Part shown: positions 8,707 through 18,096 of the stretch, piece after piece | How the letters are laid out: each line of letters opens with the position of its first letter | Position numbering within the stretch: position 1 is the first letter of the stretch | Assembly: GCA_944388175.1 (NCBI GenBank) | Contig: CALXHR010000001.1 | Coordinates: 62,001-126,000 of the forward strand | DNA length: 64,000 nt | DNA from: an uncultured Gemmiger sp. | GTDB taxonomy: Bacteria; Bacillota; Clostridia; Oscillospirales; Ruminococcaceae | Reading direction: 5' to 3' | The notes under the pieces: generated by a model | Told to the model about the DNA's origin: nothing | Database searches by the model: none | Seen by the model: only the letters and a program-made list of their open reading frames with translations | Made by a program: the position numbers and the translations under genes

Positions 8707-9651
8707 ATGATGGAAAAGAATGCCAAAATTTATGTGGCCGGCCACCGCGGCATGGTGGGCAGCGCCATCGTGCGCGAACTGCAGCGCCAGGGCTACACGA
8801 ACATCCTTACCCGTACCCACAAAGAACTGGACCTCTGCCGCCAGGCGGATGTGGAAGCGTTTTTTGCGCAGGAAAAGCCCGAGTACGTGTTTTTGGCGGC
8901 CGCCAAAGTCGGCGGTATCGTAGCCAACGAGCAGGCGCTGGCCGATTTCATGTACGATAACATGACGCTGGAGATGAACGTGATCCACGCGGCGTGGCAG
9001 AACGGCTGCAAAAAGCTGGAGTTTTTGGGTTCCAGCTGCATCTACCCGCGCCTGGCGCCCCAGCCCATGAAAGAGGACTGCCTGCTGACCGGCGCGCTGG
9101 AAAAAACCAACGAAGCCTATGCGCTGGCAAAAATCTCCGGCCTGAAATACTGCGAGTTCCTCAACCGCCAGTACGGCACCGATTATATCAGCGTCATGCC
9201 CACGAACCTGTACGGCCCCAACGATAACTACCACCCCACGCACAGCCATGTGGTGCCGGCGCTGATCCGCCGTTTCCACGAAGCGAAAGAGCAAAACCTG
9301 CCCAGCGTGACCTGCTGGGGCGACGGCAGCCCGCTGCGCGAGTTCTTGTATGTGGACGACCTGGCCAACCTGTGCGTGTTTTTGATGAACCATTACTCCG
9401 GCAATGAGACCGTCAACGCCGGTAGCGGCAAGGAACTGACCATCAAGGAACTGACGGAACTGGTGGCCAAAGTTGTGGGGTATACCGGCAAAATTGAGTG
9501 GGACCCTAGCAAACCCAACGGCACGCCGCGCAAGCTCTTGGACGTCAGCAAGGCGACCGCCCTGGGCTGGACATACAAGACCGAACTCGAGGACGGCCTG
9601 CGCCTGGCGTACGAGGATTTCCTGCATAACCCCATGCGTGCCGAGCGGTAA
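8707..9651 (+). CDS. fcl: GDP-L-fucose synthase (GDP-4-keto-6-deoxymannose 3,5-epimerase/4-reductase)
   Basis: Performs the two-step epimerisation and NADPH-dependent reduction that yields GDP-L-fucose. The 314-residue protein has the Rossmann motif GHRGMVG (12–18), Ser110 in FLGSSCIYP and the Tyr138-x3-Lys142 pair in NEAYALAK, all in the expected places. Two adjacent ATGs (8707 and 8710) could serve; the ribosome site (AGAAAGAAG) is modest for both. It follows gmd after 68 bases and precedes manC by 32 bases, so the three are almost certainly one transcript. Confidence 0.96.
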   Translation: MMEKNAKIYVAGHRGMVGSAIVRELQRQGYTNILTRTHKELDLCRQADVEAFFAQEKPEYVFLAAAKVGGIVANEQALADFMYDNMTLEMNVIHAAWQNGCKKLEFLGSSCIYPRLAPQPMKEDCLLTGALEKTNEAYALAKISGLKYCEFLNRQYGTDYISVMPTNLYGPNDNYHPTHSHVVPALIRRFHEAKEQNLPSVTCWGDGSPLREFLYVDDLANLCVFLMNHYSGNETVNAGSGKELTIKELTELVAKVVGYTGKIEWDPSKPNGTPRKLLDVSKATALGWTYKTELEDGLRLAYEDFLHNPMRAER

Positions 9652-9683
9652 ACGCCCAAAGGGCATACAACAGGAGGACTGCT

Positions 9684-11021
9684 ATGAACATTATTTTGCT
9701 TTCCGGCGGGTCCGGCAAACGGCTGTGGCCGCTGTCCAACGACATCCGCTCCAAGCAGTTCATCAAAATTTTCAAGACGGCCGACGGGTATGAGTCGATG
9801 GTGCAGCGCGTCTACCGCCAGATCAAAGAGGTAGACCCCGCAGCCAGCGTGACCATCGCCACCAGCAAAACGCAGGTCAGTTCCATCCACAACCAGCTGG
9901 GCGATTCCGTCGGCGTGTGTGTGGAACCCTGCCGCCGCGATACCTTCCCGGCCATTGCGCTGGCGTCCGCCTACCTGCACGACGTCAAGAGCGTCGCGCT
10001 GCAGGAGCCGGTCGTCGTCTGCCCGGTGGACCCCTATGTCAACAACGATTACTTTGAAGCGCTGCACACACTTTCGCAGCTGGCGCAGCAGGGGGCGGCC
10101 AACCTGACGCTGATGGGCATTGAACCGACTTACCCCAGCGAAAAATACGGCTATATCATCCCCGAAACGTCCGACACCGTCAGCAAAGTCAAGACTTTTA
10201 AAGAGAAGCCGGACGCCAAAACGGCGGCCGAATATATCGCGCAGGGCGCATTGTGGAACGGCGGCGTGTTCGCCTACCGGCTGGGCTATGTGCTGGACCG
10301 CGCCCATGAAATGATCGAGTTTGCCGGTTACCGGGACCTGTATGACCGCTACGAAACGCTGCCCAAAATCAGCTTTGACTATGCGGTGGTGGAAAAAGAA
10401 CCCCACATCCAGGTCATGCGCTTTGCCGGCCAGTGGAAGGATATGGGTACCTGGAACACGCTGACCGAAGCGATGGAGGAACCCGGCATCGGCAAGGCGA
10501 TCCTGAGCGACAGCTGCCGCAACGTCCATGTGCTCAACGAGTTGGACGTGCCGGTTTTGTGTATGGGGCTGCAGGACGTCGTGGTCTCGGCCAGCCCCGA
10601 GGGGATCCTGGTCTCGGACAAAGAACAGTCCAGCTACATCAAACCGTTCGTCGACGCCATCGACCAGCAGATTATGTTTGCCGAAAAGTCCTGGGGCAGT
10701 TTCCGCGTGCTGGATATTGAGGACGAGAGTTTGACCATCAAGGTCACGCTCAACCCCGGGCACGGCATGAACTACCACAGCCACCAGCGCCGCGACGAAG
10801 TTTGGACGGTCATCTCCGGCCGCGGCCGCGCCGTCGTCGACGGTGTGGAGCGCCCGGTGCAGGCGGGGGATATCGTGCGCATGCCGGCCGGCTGCCGCCA
10901 TACCATTCTGGCAGACAGCGAACTGAAACTGATCGAAGTGCAGTTGGGGCAGGAGATCAGTGTGCAGGACAAAGAAAAGTTCCCGCTTGAAATCGTATCC
11001 CATTGCGAAGAAAAGGGGTAA
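9684..11021 (+). CDS. manC: Mannose-1-phosphate guanylyltransferase with C-terminal cupin domain
   Basis: Makes GDP-mannose, the substrate of Gmd, from mannose-1-phosphate and GTP. The 445-residue protein has the nucleotidyltransferase signature at its N-terminus (LSGGSGKRLWPLS) and the FKEKPD segment near residue 175. The C-terminal third is a cupin (about residues 350–430, NYHSHQRRDEVWTVISGRG) like the phosphomannose isomerase part of bifunctional ManC/AlgA; whether it isomerises is unknown. An AGGAGG site precedes the ATG. No phosphomannomutase and no fucosyltransferase lies nearby. Confidence 0.93.
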   Translation: MNIILLSGGSGKRLWPLSNDIRSKQFIKIFKTADGYESMVQRVYRQIKEVDPAASVTIATSKTQVSSIHNQLGDSVGVCVEPCRRDTFPAIALASAYLHDVKSVALQEPVVVCPVDPYVNNDYFEALHTLSQLAQQGAANLTLMGIEPTYPSEKYGYIIPETSDTVSKVKTFKEKPDAKTAAEYIAQGALWNGGVFAYRLGYVLDRAHEMIEFAGYRDLYDRYETLPKISFDYAVVEKEPHIQVMRFAGQWKDMGTWNTLTEAMEEPGIGKAILSDSCRNVHVLNELDVPVLCMGLQDVVVSASPEGILVSDKEQSSYIKPFVDAIDQQIMFAEKSWGSFRVLDIEDESLTIKVTLNPGHGMNYHSHQRRDEVWTVISGRGRAVVDGVERPVQAGDIVRMPAGCRHTILADSELKLIEVQLGQEISVQDKEKFPLEIVSHCEEKG

Positions 11022-11093
11022 CACGCCAGGCATGCCGCAAACCGTGCGGGACCGGGCGGCAGGGAACACGCGAGACTTTTTGTGCCGCAGGGG

Positions 11094-11121
11094 TTGACTT
11101 GCGCACAAAAATCTGTATAAT
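11094..11121 (+). promoter_or_regulatory. Promoter of the tRNA-Thr gene
   Basis: TTGACT (11094–11099), a 16-base spacer and a perfect TATAAT (11116–11121) lie 18 bases before the tRNA. Confidence 0.8.
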
Positions 11122-11138
11122 AGTAGTGTTCCTTGTGC

Positions 11139-11214
11139 GCTAGTATGGCTCAGTTGGTAGAGCAGCTGATTCGTAATCAGCAGGTCGTCGGTTCAAGTCC
11201 GACTACTAGCTCCA
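11139..11214 (+). tRNA. tRNA-Thr (anticodon CGT), CCA encoded
   Basis: The cloverleaf is complete: acceptor stem GCTAGTA/TACTAGC, D-arm with GGCTCAGTTGGTAGAGC, anticodon stem GCTGA/TCAGC around the loop TTCGTAA with anticodon CGT (reads ACG), T-arm with GTTCAAGTCC, discriminator T and an encoded CCA. It has its own promoter and terminator. Confidence 0.95.
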
Positions 11215-11222
11215 AAGAAAAA

Positions 11223-11261
11223 GCGCCGCAGCGTTGGTTTTTGCCACGTTGCGGCGCTTTT
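11223..11261 (+). terminator. Terminator after tRNA-Thr
   Basis: A 12-bp stem with one wobble (GCGCCGCAGCGT / ACGTTGCGGCGC) followed by TTTT begins nine bases after the CCA end. Confidence 0.85.
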
Positions 11262-11305
11262 GCATTTGTTCACAAAAATTTTATAGACAAATCGGCGCAA
11301 ACCTC

Positions 11306-11334
11306 TTGATTTTTTGTTGCAAAGTGGTTATTAT
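11306..11334 (+). promoter_or_regulatory. Sigma-A promoter of groESL
   Basis: TTGATT, a 17-base spacer and TATTAT end five bases before the CIRCE operator, the arrangement expected for HrcA-controlled heat-shock promoters. Confidence 0.7.
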
Positions 11335-11338
11335 AGTT

Positions 11339-11365
11339 TTGGCACTCGAGATAAGAGAGTGCTAA
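11339..11365 (+). promoter_or_regulatory. CIRCE operator (HrcA binding site)
   Basis: TTGGCACTC-N9-GAGTGCTAA differs from the consensus TTAGCACTC-N9-GAGTGCTAA in one base of the left arm. It overlaps the transcription start region of groES, so HrcA repression is expected. hrcA itself is not in the window. Confidence 0.93.
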
Positions 11366-11397
11366 ACAAAATCTACCAAGAGAAATCTTTTATCTAG

Positions 11398-13386
<1,989 letters not shown>

Positions 13387-13476
13387 TCCATGCTGCAGGC
13401 CCTTGAAAACATCAGGGTCCAACATCAAAAAGAACAGACTATACGCCACATACAAGGCGTATGGTAAGGCACAAAA

Positions 13477-13513
13477 GGCCAACGCTCACAGGTTTGTGGG
13501 CGTTGGCCTTTTT
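13477..13513 (+). terminator. Terminator of the groESL operon
   Basis: A perfect 9-bp stem (GGCCAACGC / GCGTTGGCC) followed by TTTTT lies 90 bases after groEL. A smaller hairpin (ATACGCC / GGCGTAT) precedes it. Confidence 0.85.
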
Positions 13514-13582
13514 CTTGTTTTACAGGGCGCGTTTGGAAACATTGCATCCGTGCTGTGGCAGGTGGCGAGAATACGGCTGCCT

Positions 13583-13909
13583 TTAGTGATTCTGTGCCTT
13601 GTAGCCTTCGCCCCATGCCCACATAGCGTCCAGAATTGGTTTCAGGCTTTTCCCAAGGTCTGTCAAACTGTACTCCACCCGCGGCGGCACCTCCGCGTAT
13701 ACATGGCGGTTGACAAGGCCCTTTTCTTCCATATCCCGAAGTTGGGCGGTCAGTACCTTCTGCGACACGCTGCCAATGGATTTCTTTAACTCTCCAAACC
13801 GCTTGGTTCCGGGCAGGAGATCGCGCAGAATCAGCACTTTCCATTTGTCCCCAATCAACATCAGCGTGGTTTCTACCGGGCAGGCGGGCAACTCTTTGGC
13901 TTGCTGCAT
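13583..13909 (-). CDS. HxlR family winged-helix transcriptional regulator
   Basis: A 108-residue DNA-binding protein with the compact HxlR winged helix (GDKWKVLILRDLLPGTKRF, then SQKVLTAQLRDMEEKGLV). It keeps the conserved N-terminal Cys at residue 10 (LPACPVETTL), which in some members such as HypR senses disulfide stress. The start is the ATG at 13909, behind GGAAGGAT; the apparent upstream TTG codon is part of that site. It is divergent from a flavin-type protein and the rest of the sirtuin/macrodomain cassette, and is the obvious candidate regulator. Confidence 0.88.
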   Translation of the reverse strand: MQQAKELPACPVETTLMLIGDKWKVLILRDLLPGTKRFGELKKSIGSVSQKVLTAQLRDMEEKGLVNRHVYAEVPPRVEYSLTDLGKSLKPILDAMWAWGEGYKAQNH

Positions 13910-13934
13910 GGTATCACATCCTTCCAATAGTATC

Positions 13935-13995
13935 TTTTTGGTAACTACAGCACAATAAAGTGCTTACTTTACAATGGATACTTACGGGTTTATTA
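13935..13995. promoter_or_regulatory. Shared control region with repeated GTAAg half-sites and a TATAAT box
   Basis: The divergent intergenic region holds three related half-sites, GTAACTAC (13941–13948), GTAAGCAC (complement of 13961–13968) and GTAAGTAT (complement of 13979–13986), plus TATAAT near 13993 on the plus strand. HxlR regulators often bind such repeats between divergent genes. No good -35 box is seen. This is an inferred operator region. Confidence 0.4.
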
Positions 13996-14058
13996 TAATC
14001 TTGCAAGATAAAAATTGCAATCCCCAAAACCCACATTCAAAATCAGGAGGTATGTATC

Positions 14059-14460
14059 ATGAACGAAGTCGTACAATTTTTACAGGAAAATCCCGTGCAG
14101 TATCTCGCCACCGTAGGCCGTGACGGCAAGGCCAAGTGCCGCCCCTTCATGTTTGCCGGTGAGATGGACGGCAAGCTGTGGTTCTGCACCAACAACACCA
14201 AGGATGTCTACAAGGATATGCAGCAGAACCCCAACGTTGAGATTTCCGTTTCCAGCCCGGCTTATGCGTGGATTCGGCTGAACGGTGAAGCAGTGTTTGA
14301 GAACAACATGGCCGCCAAGGAGATGTGCATCCAGAACCTCATCGTGAAAGGGCAGTACGGCGAAGCGACCAACCCGATCTTCGAGGTATTCTACCTGAAA
14401 GACGCCCATGCCGTGATTGCCGACTTCTCCGGCAACCCGCCCAAGAAGTACGAACTGTAA
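14059..14460 (+). CDS. Pyridoxamine 5'-phosphate oxidase-like (FMN split-barrel) protein
   Basis: A 133-residue single-domain flavin-binding split barrel. Visible are the start of the barrel (FLQENPVQYLATVGRDGKAKCRPF), a strand with KLWFCTNNTKDVYKDMQQNP and the WIRLNGEAVFE strand typical of PNPOx-like proteins that bind FMN or F420-type cofactors. The reaction is unknown; members of this class are often reductases or haem/flavin binders. An AGGAGG site precedes the ATG. It is the first gene of an apparent operon with the ferredoxin fusion, macrodomain and sirtuin. Confidence 0.85.
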   Translation: MNEVVQFLQENPVQYLATVGRDGKAKCRPFMFAGEMDGKLWFCTNNTKDVYKDMQQNPNVEISVSSPAYAWIRLNGEAVFENNMAAKEMCIQNLIVKGQYGEATNPIFEVFYLKDAHAVIADFSGNPPKKYEL

Positions 14461-14530
14461 ACCTTGCACCGACAAAGCTCCGCAGGTTATCCCCTGCGGG
14501 GCTTATGTCCTGTCAACAGGAGGTAACACA

Positions 14531-15151
14531 ATGCAAGCAACCAACTGTCTGCGTTCTATCGTTGAGAGGATTCATTCTGCTGTGTTTGCCACAGTGGACG
14601 GCGAGGGACACCCCGTCACCTGTGCCATTGACATCATGGATTATGACGAAAGCGGCCTGTACTTCCTGACCGCCAGGGGCAAGAACTTTTACGACCGGCT
14701 GAAAGCCAATGAGAACATCGCGTTTACCGCCATGAAGGGCAAAGATACCTTGTCCTGTGTGGCGGTATCGGTACAGGGCAAGGCAAAAGAAGTCGGGCCG
14801 GATCGCGTGCCCGATCTGTTCCGCAAAAATCCGTACATGGAAAAAATCTATCCTGATGTGCGCTCCCGCAGCGCCCTCACCGTATTCAAAATTTACGAGG
14901 GGACGGGAGAATGGTTTGACCTTTCCAAGCAGCCGATTGAGCGCGCCAGCTTTTCTTTTGGCGGGGCGCAGGCAAGGCAAACCGGCTACTTTGTAACGGA
15001 CAAGTGCATCGGCTGCAAGCTGTGCTATTCCAAGTGCCCGCAGAAGTGTATTGATATTTCGACAAAGCCCGTTGTGATCCAGCAGGAACACTGCCTGCAT
15101 TGTGGGAACTGCTATGAAATCTGCCCCGCAAGAGCGATTGAACGGAGGTAA
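14531..15151 (+). CDS. FMN split-barrel protein fused to a 2[4Fe-4S] ferredoxin domain
   Basis: A 206-residue fusion. Residues 1–140 form a second PNPOx-like split barrel (VFATVDGEGHPVTCAIDIM...). The C-terminal 60 residues form a bacterial ferredoxin with two CxxCxxCxxxC clusters (CIGCKLCYSKCPQKC and CLHCGNCYEICPAR). Such a protein could pass electrons between iron-sulfur clusters and a flavin in the cytoplasm. The ATG at 14531 is preceded by AGGAGG; the longer opening runs back into the upstream gene. It lies 70 bases after the single-domain paralogue and four bases before the macrodomain gene. The electron partner is unknown. Confidence 0.88.
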   Translation: MQATNCLRSIVERIHSAVFATVDGEGHPVTCAIDIMDYDESGLYFLTARGKNFYDRLKANENIAFTAMKGKDTLSCVAVSVQGKAKEVGPDRVPDLFRKNPYMEKIYPDVRSRSALTVFKIYEGTGEWFDLSKQPIERASFSFGGAQARQTGYFVTDKCIGCKLCYSKCPQKCIDISTKPVVIQQEHCLHCGNCYEICPARAIERR

Positions 15152-15155
15152 GGCC

Positions 15156-15926
15156 ATGACGCAGGACGAAAGATTGGAGTATCTACTCCGCTATCTGCTG
15201 GCGGAACACAAAGAATCTGCAGATATCCGTGTACCGGGCACGCTTTCGGAAAAACGACGGTTTCTGCGCAGTCTGATGAATGTGCGTCCGCCGGTCCCGG
15301 CCAGCGCGGAATTTTTGGCCGTACAGGACGCCTATCTGCAAGAGCGCCTTGCCGAGCGTGGAACCACAAAGTTTCAAGACCTGACGCCAGTGCGCCCCGG
15401 CTTGTATCTCTGGCAGGGCGACATCACTACGCTGGCTGTCGACGCCATCGTCAACGCGGCAAACCGTCAAATGCTGGGGTGTTTCGTGCCTTGTCACGGC
15501 TGCATTGATAACGCCATTCACACATATGCGGGCGTGCAGCTCCGTATAGAGTGTGCCAGGATTATGCCTGCGCAGAAAGAAGAACCCACCGGCGGCGCAA
15601 AAATCACAAAAGCCTATAACCTGCCTTGCCAGTATGTGCTGCACACTGTAGGCCCGATCATCCATGGCAGCGTCACCCAAACAGACCGGGAACTGTTGGC
15701 AAGCTGCTACCGTTCCTGTCTGGATCTGGCGGCAGGACATGGCCTGCACAGCGTGGCTTTCTGCTGTATCTCCACCGGTGAGTTTCGTTTCCCAAGCGAA
15801 CTGGCGGCCAAAATCGCCCTCGAGACGGTCGAAGAATGGCGACGGCAAAATCCGGGTACAATCGAGGTGATTTTCAATGTTTTCAAAGACAGCGATTATG
15901 CAATCTACCGACGCCTGTTACGATAA
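15156..15926 (+). CDS. Zinc-type macrodomain protein (protein-ADP-ribose hydrolase family)
   Basis: A 256-residue protein expected to remove ADP-ribose from modified proteins. An N-terminal helical extension (about 1–75) precedes a macrodomain with the ADP-ribose loop near residues 88–103 (QGDITTLAVDAIVNAANRQ) and the Cys/His segment at 109–122 (CFVPCHGCIDNAIH) that binds zinc in the staphylococcal and streptococcal enzymes linked to SirTM. STGEF at 206–210 is the second phosphate loop. The ATG follows ACGGAGGT. Its end overlaps the sirtuin gene by 50 bases, so writer and eraser are co-translated, as in known SirTM operons. Confidence 0.93.
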   Translation: MTQDERLEYLLRYLLAEHKESADIRVPGTLSEKRRFLRSLMNVRPPVPASAEFLAVQDAYLQERLAERGTTKFQDLTPVRPGLYLWQGDITTLAVDAIVNAANRQMLGCFVPCHGCIDNAIHTYAGVQLRIECARIMPAQKEEPTGGAKITKAYNLPCQYVLHTVGPIIHGSVTQTDRELLASCYRSCLDLAAGHGLHSVAFCCISTGEFRFPSELAAKIALETVEEWRRQNPGTIEVIFNVFKDSDYAIYRRLLR

Positions 15927-16743
15927 AATATCCCGCCTGAAACAAGAACTGAATACGGCGGACGCAGTGGTGATCGGCGCGGGAGCCGGGCTTTCCACTT
16001 CCGCAGGGTTTACCTATACCGGCGAACGCTTCCAGAACTATTTTGGGGATTTTATTGCAAAGTATGGTTTCCGCGATATGTATTCCGGTGGATTCTATCC
16101 CTTTGACCGTTTGGAAGAACACTGGGCGTACTGGAGCCGGTATATCTATATCAACCGCTATCTGGATGCACCGAAGCCGGTTTACCGGGAACTTTTGCGG
16201 CTGGTGCAGGGCAAGGACTATTTTGTGCTGACGACCAATGTGGACCACTGTTTCCAGAAAGCCGGGTTTGATAAACACCGGCTGTTCTATACCCAGGGGG
16301 ATTACGGCTTGTGGCAGTGCTCCAAGCCTTGTCACCAAAAGACTTATGACAATGAAGCCGTTGTCAAGAAGATGCTGGCCGAACAGAAGAGCGGGAAAAT
16401 CCCCACCGAACTGGTGCCGCGCTGCCCGGTTTGCGGCGCACCCATGGCCATGAACCTGCGGGCGGACGACACTTTTGTGGAGGACGCGGGCTGGCACGCC
16501 GCCGCCCGGCGGTATGCAGATTTTCTCCACCGCCACGAGGGGAAGCACATTCTCTTTCTGGAATTGGGGGTGGGCGGCAACACCCCGGTCATCATCAAAT
16601 ATCCGTTTTGGAGGATGACCTATCAAAACCCAAAGGCGGTTTATGCCTGCGTGAACCGGTCGGAAGCATATTGCCCGAAGGAGATTCAAAAGCGAGCAAT
16701 TTGCATTGGTGAAGATATTGGCGAAATTTTGAAAATGATATAA
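15877..16743 (+). CDS. Class M sirtuin (SirTM), predicted protein ADP-ribosyltransferase
   Basis: A 288-residue Sir2-fold protein with the NAD-binding motif GAGAGLSTSAGF (34–45), TTNVDH at 119–124 in place of the usual TQNID, and four zinc-site cysteines (148, 152, 183, 186). Where ordinary sirtuins carry the catalytic His before Gly, this protein has Gln140 (YTQGDYG). That change marks the SirTM class, which ADP-ribosylates proteins rather than deacetylating them. The ATG, with AGGTGA upstream, lies inside the macrodomain gene. Known SirTM operons also encode a GcvH-like target and a lipoate ligase; neither is here. Confidence 0.9.
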   Translation: MFSKTAIMQSTDACYDKISRLKQELNTADAVVIGAGAGLSTSAGFTYTGERFQNYFGDFIAKYGFRDMYSGGFYPFDRLEEHWAYWSRYIYINRYLDAPKPVYRELLRLVQGKDYFVLTTNVDHCFQKAGFDKHRLFYTQGDYGLWQCSKPCHQKTYDNEAVVKKMLAEQKSGKIPTELVPRCPVCGAPMAMNLRADDTFVEDAGWHAAARRYADFLHRHEGKHILFLELGVGGNTPVIIKYPFWRMTYQNPKAVYACVNRSEAYCPKEIQKRAICIGEDIGEILKMI

Positions 16744-16838
16744 AAGTTCCTGCTTCGCTTGGCAGAGGGAACGAATCGTTCAGCGGGAACCGGGCGCGGT
16801 TGTTGAGCGTCCGGGTTGCCTGTCTCTGGATTTTCCGG

Positions 16839-16856
16839 GCGTCAGGGACGCTTTTT
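16839..16856 (+). terminator. Terminator of the sirtuin cassette
   Basis: A 5-bp GC-rich stem (GCGTC / GACGC) with a three-base loop is followed by TTTTT, 95 bases after the sirtuin stop. Confidence 0.65.
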
Positions 16857-16928
16857 CCGCTGTTAAGGGGAAGGAACTTCTTATTTTAAAACGTCGCCCG
16901 AAAGGACAATCGGGTTACCAATAAGGGG

Positions 16929-16958
16929 AAAGCCCGGGACCATACGGCCCCGGGCTTT
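16929..16958. terminator. Bidirectional terminator
   Basis: A perfect 10-bp inverted repeat (AAAGCCCGGG / CCCGGGCTTT) lies between the convergent sirtuin cassette and the minus-strand membrane-protein gene. Confidence 0.75.
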
Positions 16959-16972
16959 GCTTATGGCGATGG

Positions 16973-17833
16973 TCAGTTGGTAGCATCGTTGTTTCCGGCA
17001 GGGTGCGGCGGAAGCTCGGCCGGAGCGTGTTCGTTGGCGACGGGGATAAACCGGCGGGCAAAGCGGCCGCGCCCGCGGTTGCGCACATAAAAGAACCCGA
17101 TGACCGAGAACAGCAGTGCGCCGACAAAGTTGACAAACAAATCTTCCATCGTATCCAGCAGGCCAATGTCCAGGTATCCGCCCAGGCCCAGGGGCGTCTG
17201 GGTGCCGTCGGCCTGCACAACGATCAGGTCGGTGATGTTGCGCAGCACAACAGGCTGGTTGCCGCCGGTGGGGTCCAGCAGAATGGTGCCGATGCTGTGG
17301 ACAACGGCGTCTTTTTGCATGTCAAAAAAGAAAAAATGATCCATCAGGCACTCAAAAAACTCCCAACAGACGCCTACGGTCATGGAAAAGCAGAAAGAAA
17401 CAAGGGCTAGATACAACGGCGACAAATGGAAGCGCACGCGGGCGTTTCGGTTGAGGATATCCAACAGCGAGAAGCCGATGGCGGCGCACAAAAAGCCGTT
17501 GAGCGTGTGCAGTACGGTGTCCCAGTAGGGGTAGGTGACATAGTACGCGCCGATCTCGCCCAGAATCTCGGCTGCATAGATGAACAGCAGAATGATGATC
17601 TCCAGCGTGTTGGGCAAGTCAATGTCCAGCTTGCGCTCCAAAAGCGAAGGCATCGTGAACAGGATCAGCGTCAATATGCAGAGAAAGACGTTCTCAAAAT
17701 TGCGGTTGAAGATCTGCGCCAGCATGACCAGCACAACCGACGTGCGCAGCAGAAGGTATACGATCGTGACCGAGCGTTTTTCGCGCCACAGGGCACGGAT
17801 CGTATCCCGCCGGGAGGGTTTCGGGTTTTCCAT
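16973..17833 (-). CDS. Polytopic membrane protein, YjdF/DUF2238-like
   Basis: A 286-residue membrane protein with about six or seven hydrophobic segments. The segment YWDTVLHTLNGFL near residue 105 and the VGVCWEFFECLMDHF stretch near 155 resemble the conserved motifs of the YjdF/DUF2238 family of uncharacterised inner-membrane proteins. A polar loop (about 178–215) precedes a segment with DTMEDL before the last helix, also a family trait. The start has an AAGGAG site five bases upstream. The function is unknown. It lies nine bases after a small Cys-containing protein gene and is probably cotranscribed with it. Confidence 0.7.
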   Translation of the reverse strand: MENPKPSRRDTIRALWREKRSVTIVYLLLRTSVVLVMLAQIFNRNFENVFLCILTLILFTMPSLLERKLDIDLPNTLEIIILLFIYAAEILGEIGAYYVTYPYWDTVLHTLNGFLCAAIGFSLLDILNRNARVRFHLSPLYLALVSFCFSMTVGVCWEFFECLMDHFFFFDMQKDAVVHSIGTILLDPTGGNQPVVLRNITDLIVVQADGTQTPLGLGGYLDIGLLDTMEDLFVNFVGALLFSVIGFFYVRNRGRGRFARRFIPVANEHAPAELPPHPAGNNDATN

Positions 17834-17842
17834 GCAAACTCC

Positions 17843-18067
17843 TTATGGTTCGTCCAGGGTGAAATCTTTCGGGTCCAGTTCCGGCAGCACCTGCCGGTGC
17901 GGAACGCGCAGCAGCGGGTCGTAGCGGAACCGCCAGCAATGGTAGTAGGGCGATACGACCCCCTTGCGCTTGCACAGGATCATTTTGGGGTCGGAAGCCG
18001 GCGTGCCGTATTGGCAGTATGCGCAGGCCGGCGCAATGTTGGCGCCATAATACGCTTTTTTAAACAT
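17843..18067 (-). CDS. Small protein with four conserved-looking cysteines, function unknown
   Basis: A 74-residue protein with a Cys-x2-Cys pair (ACAYCQYG) and two further cysteines (ILCKRKG... YHCWRFRYDPL), a pattern suggesting a small zinc or iron-sulfur knuckle. The ATG at 18067 has GGGGGTGAAG upstream; the extra eight codons further up are discarded. It ends nine bases before the downstream membrane-protein gene on the same strand. I recall similar short proteins across Clostridia but know no function. Confidence 0.65.
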   Translation of the reverse strand: MFKKAYYGANIAPACAYCQYGTPASDPKMILCKRKGVVSPYYHCWRFRYDPLLRVPHRQVLPELDPKDFTLDEP

Positions 18068-18096
18068 AGCTTCACCCCCGGGAACCGCCAATATAC

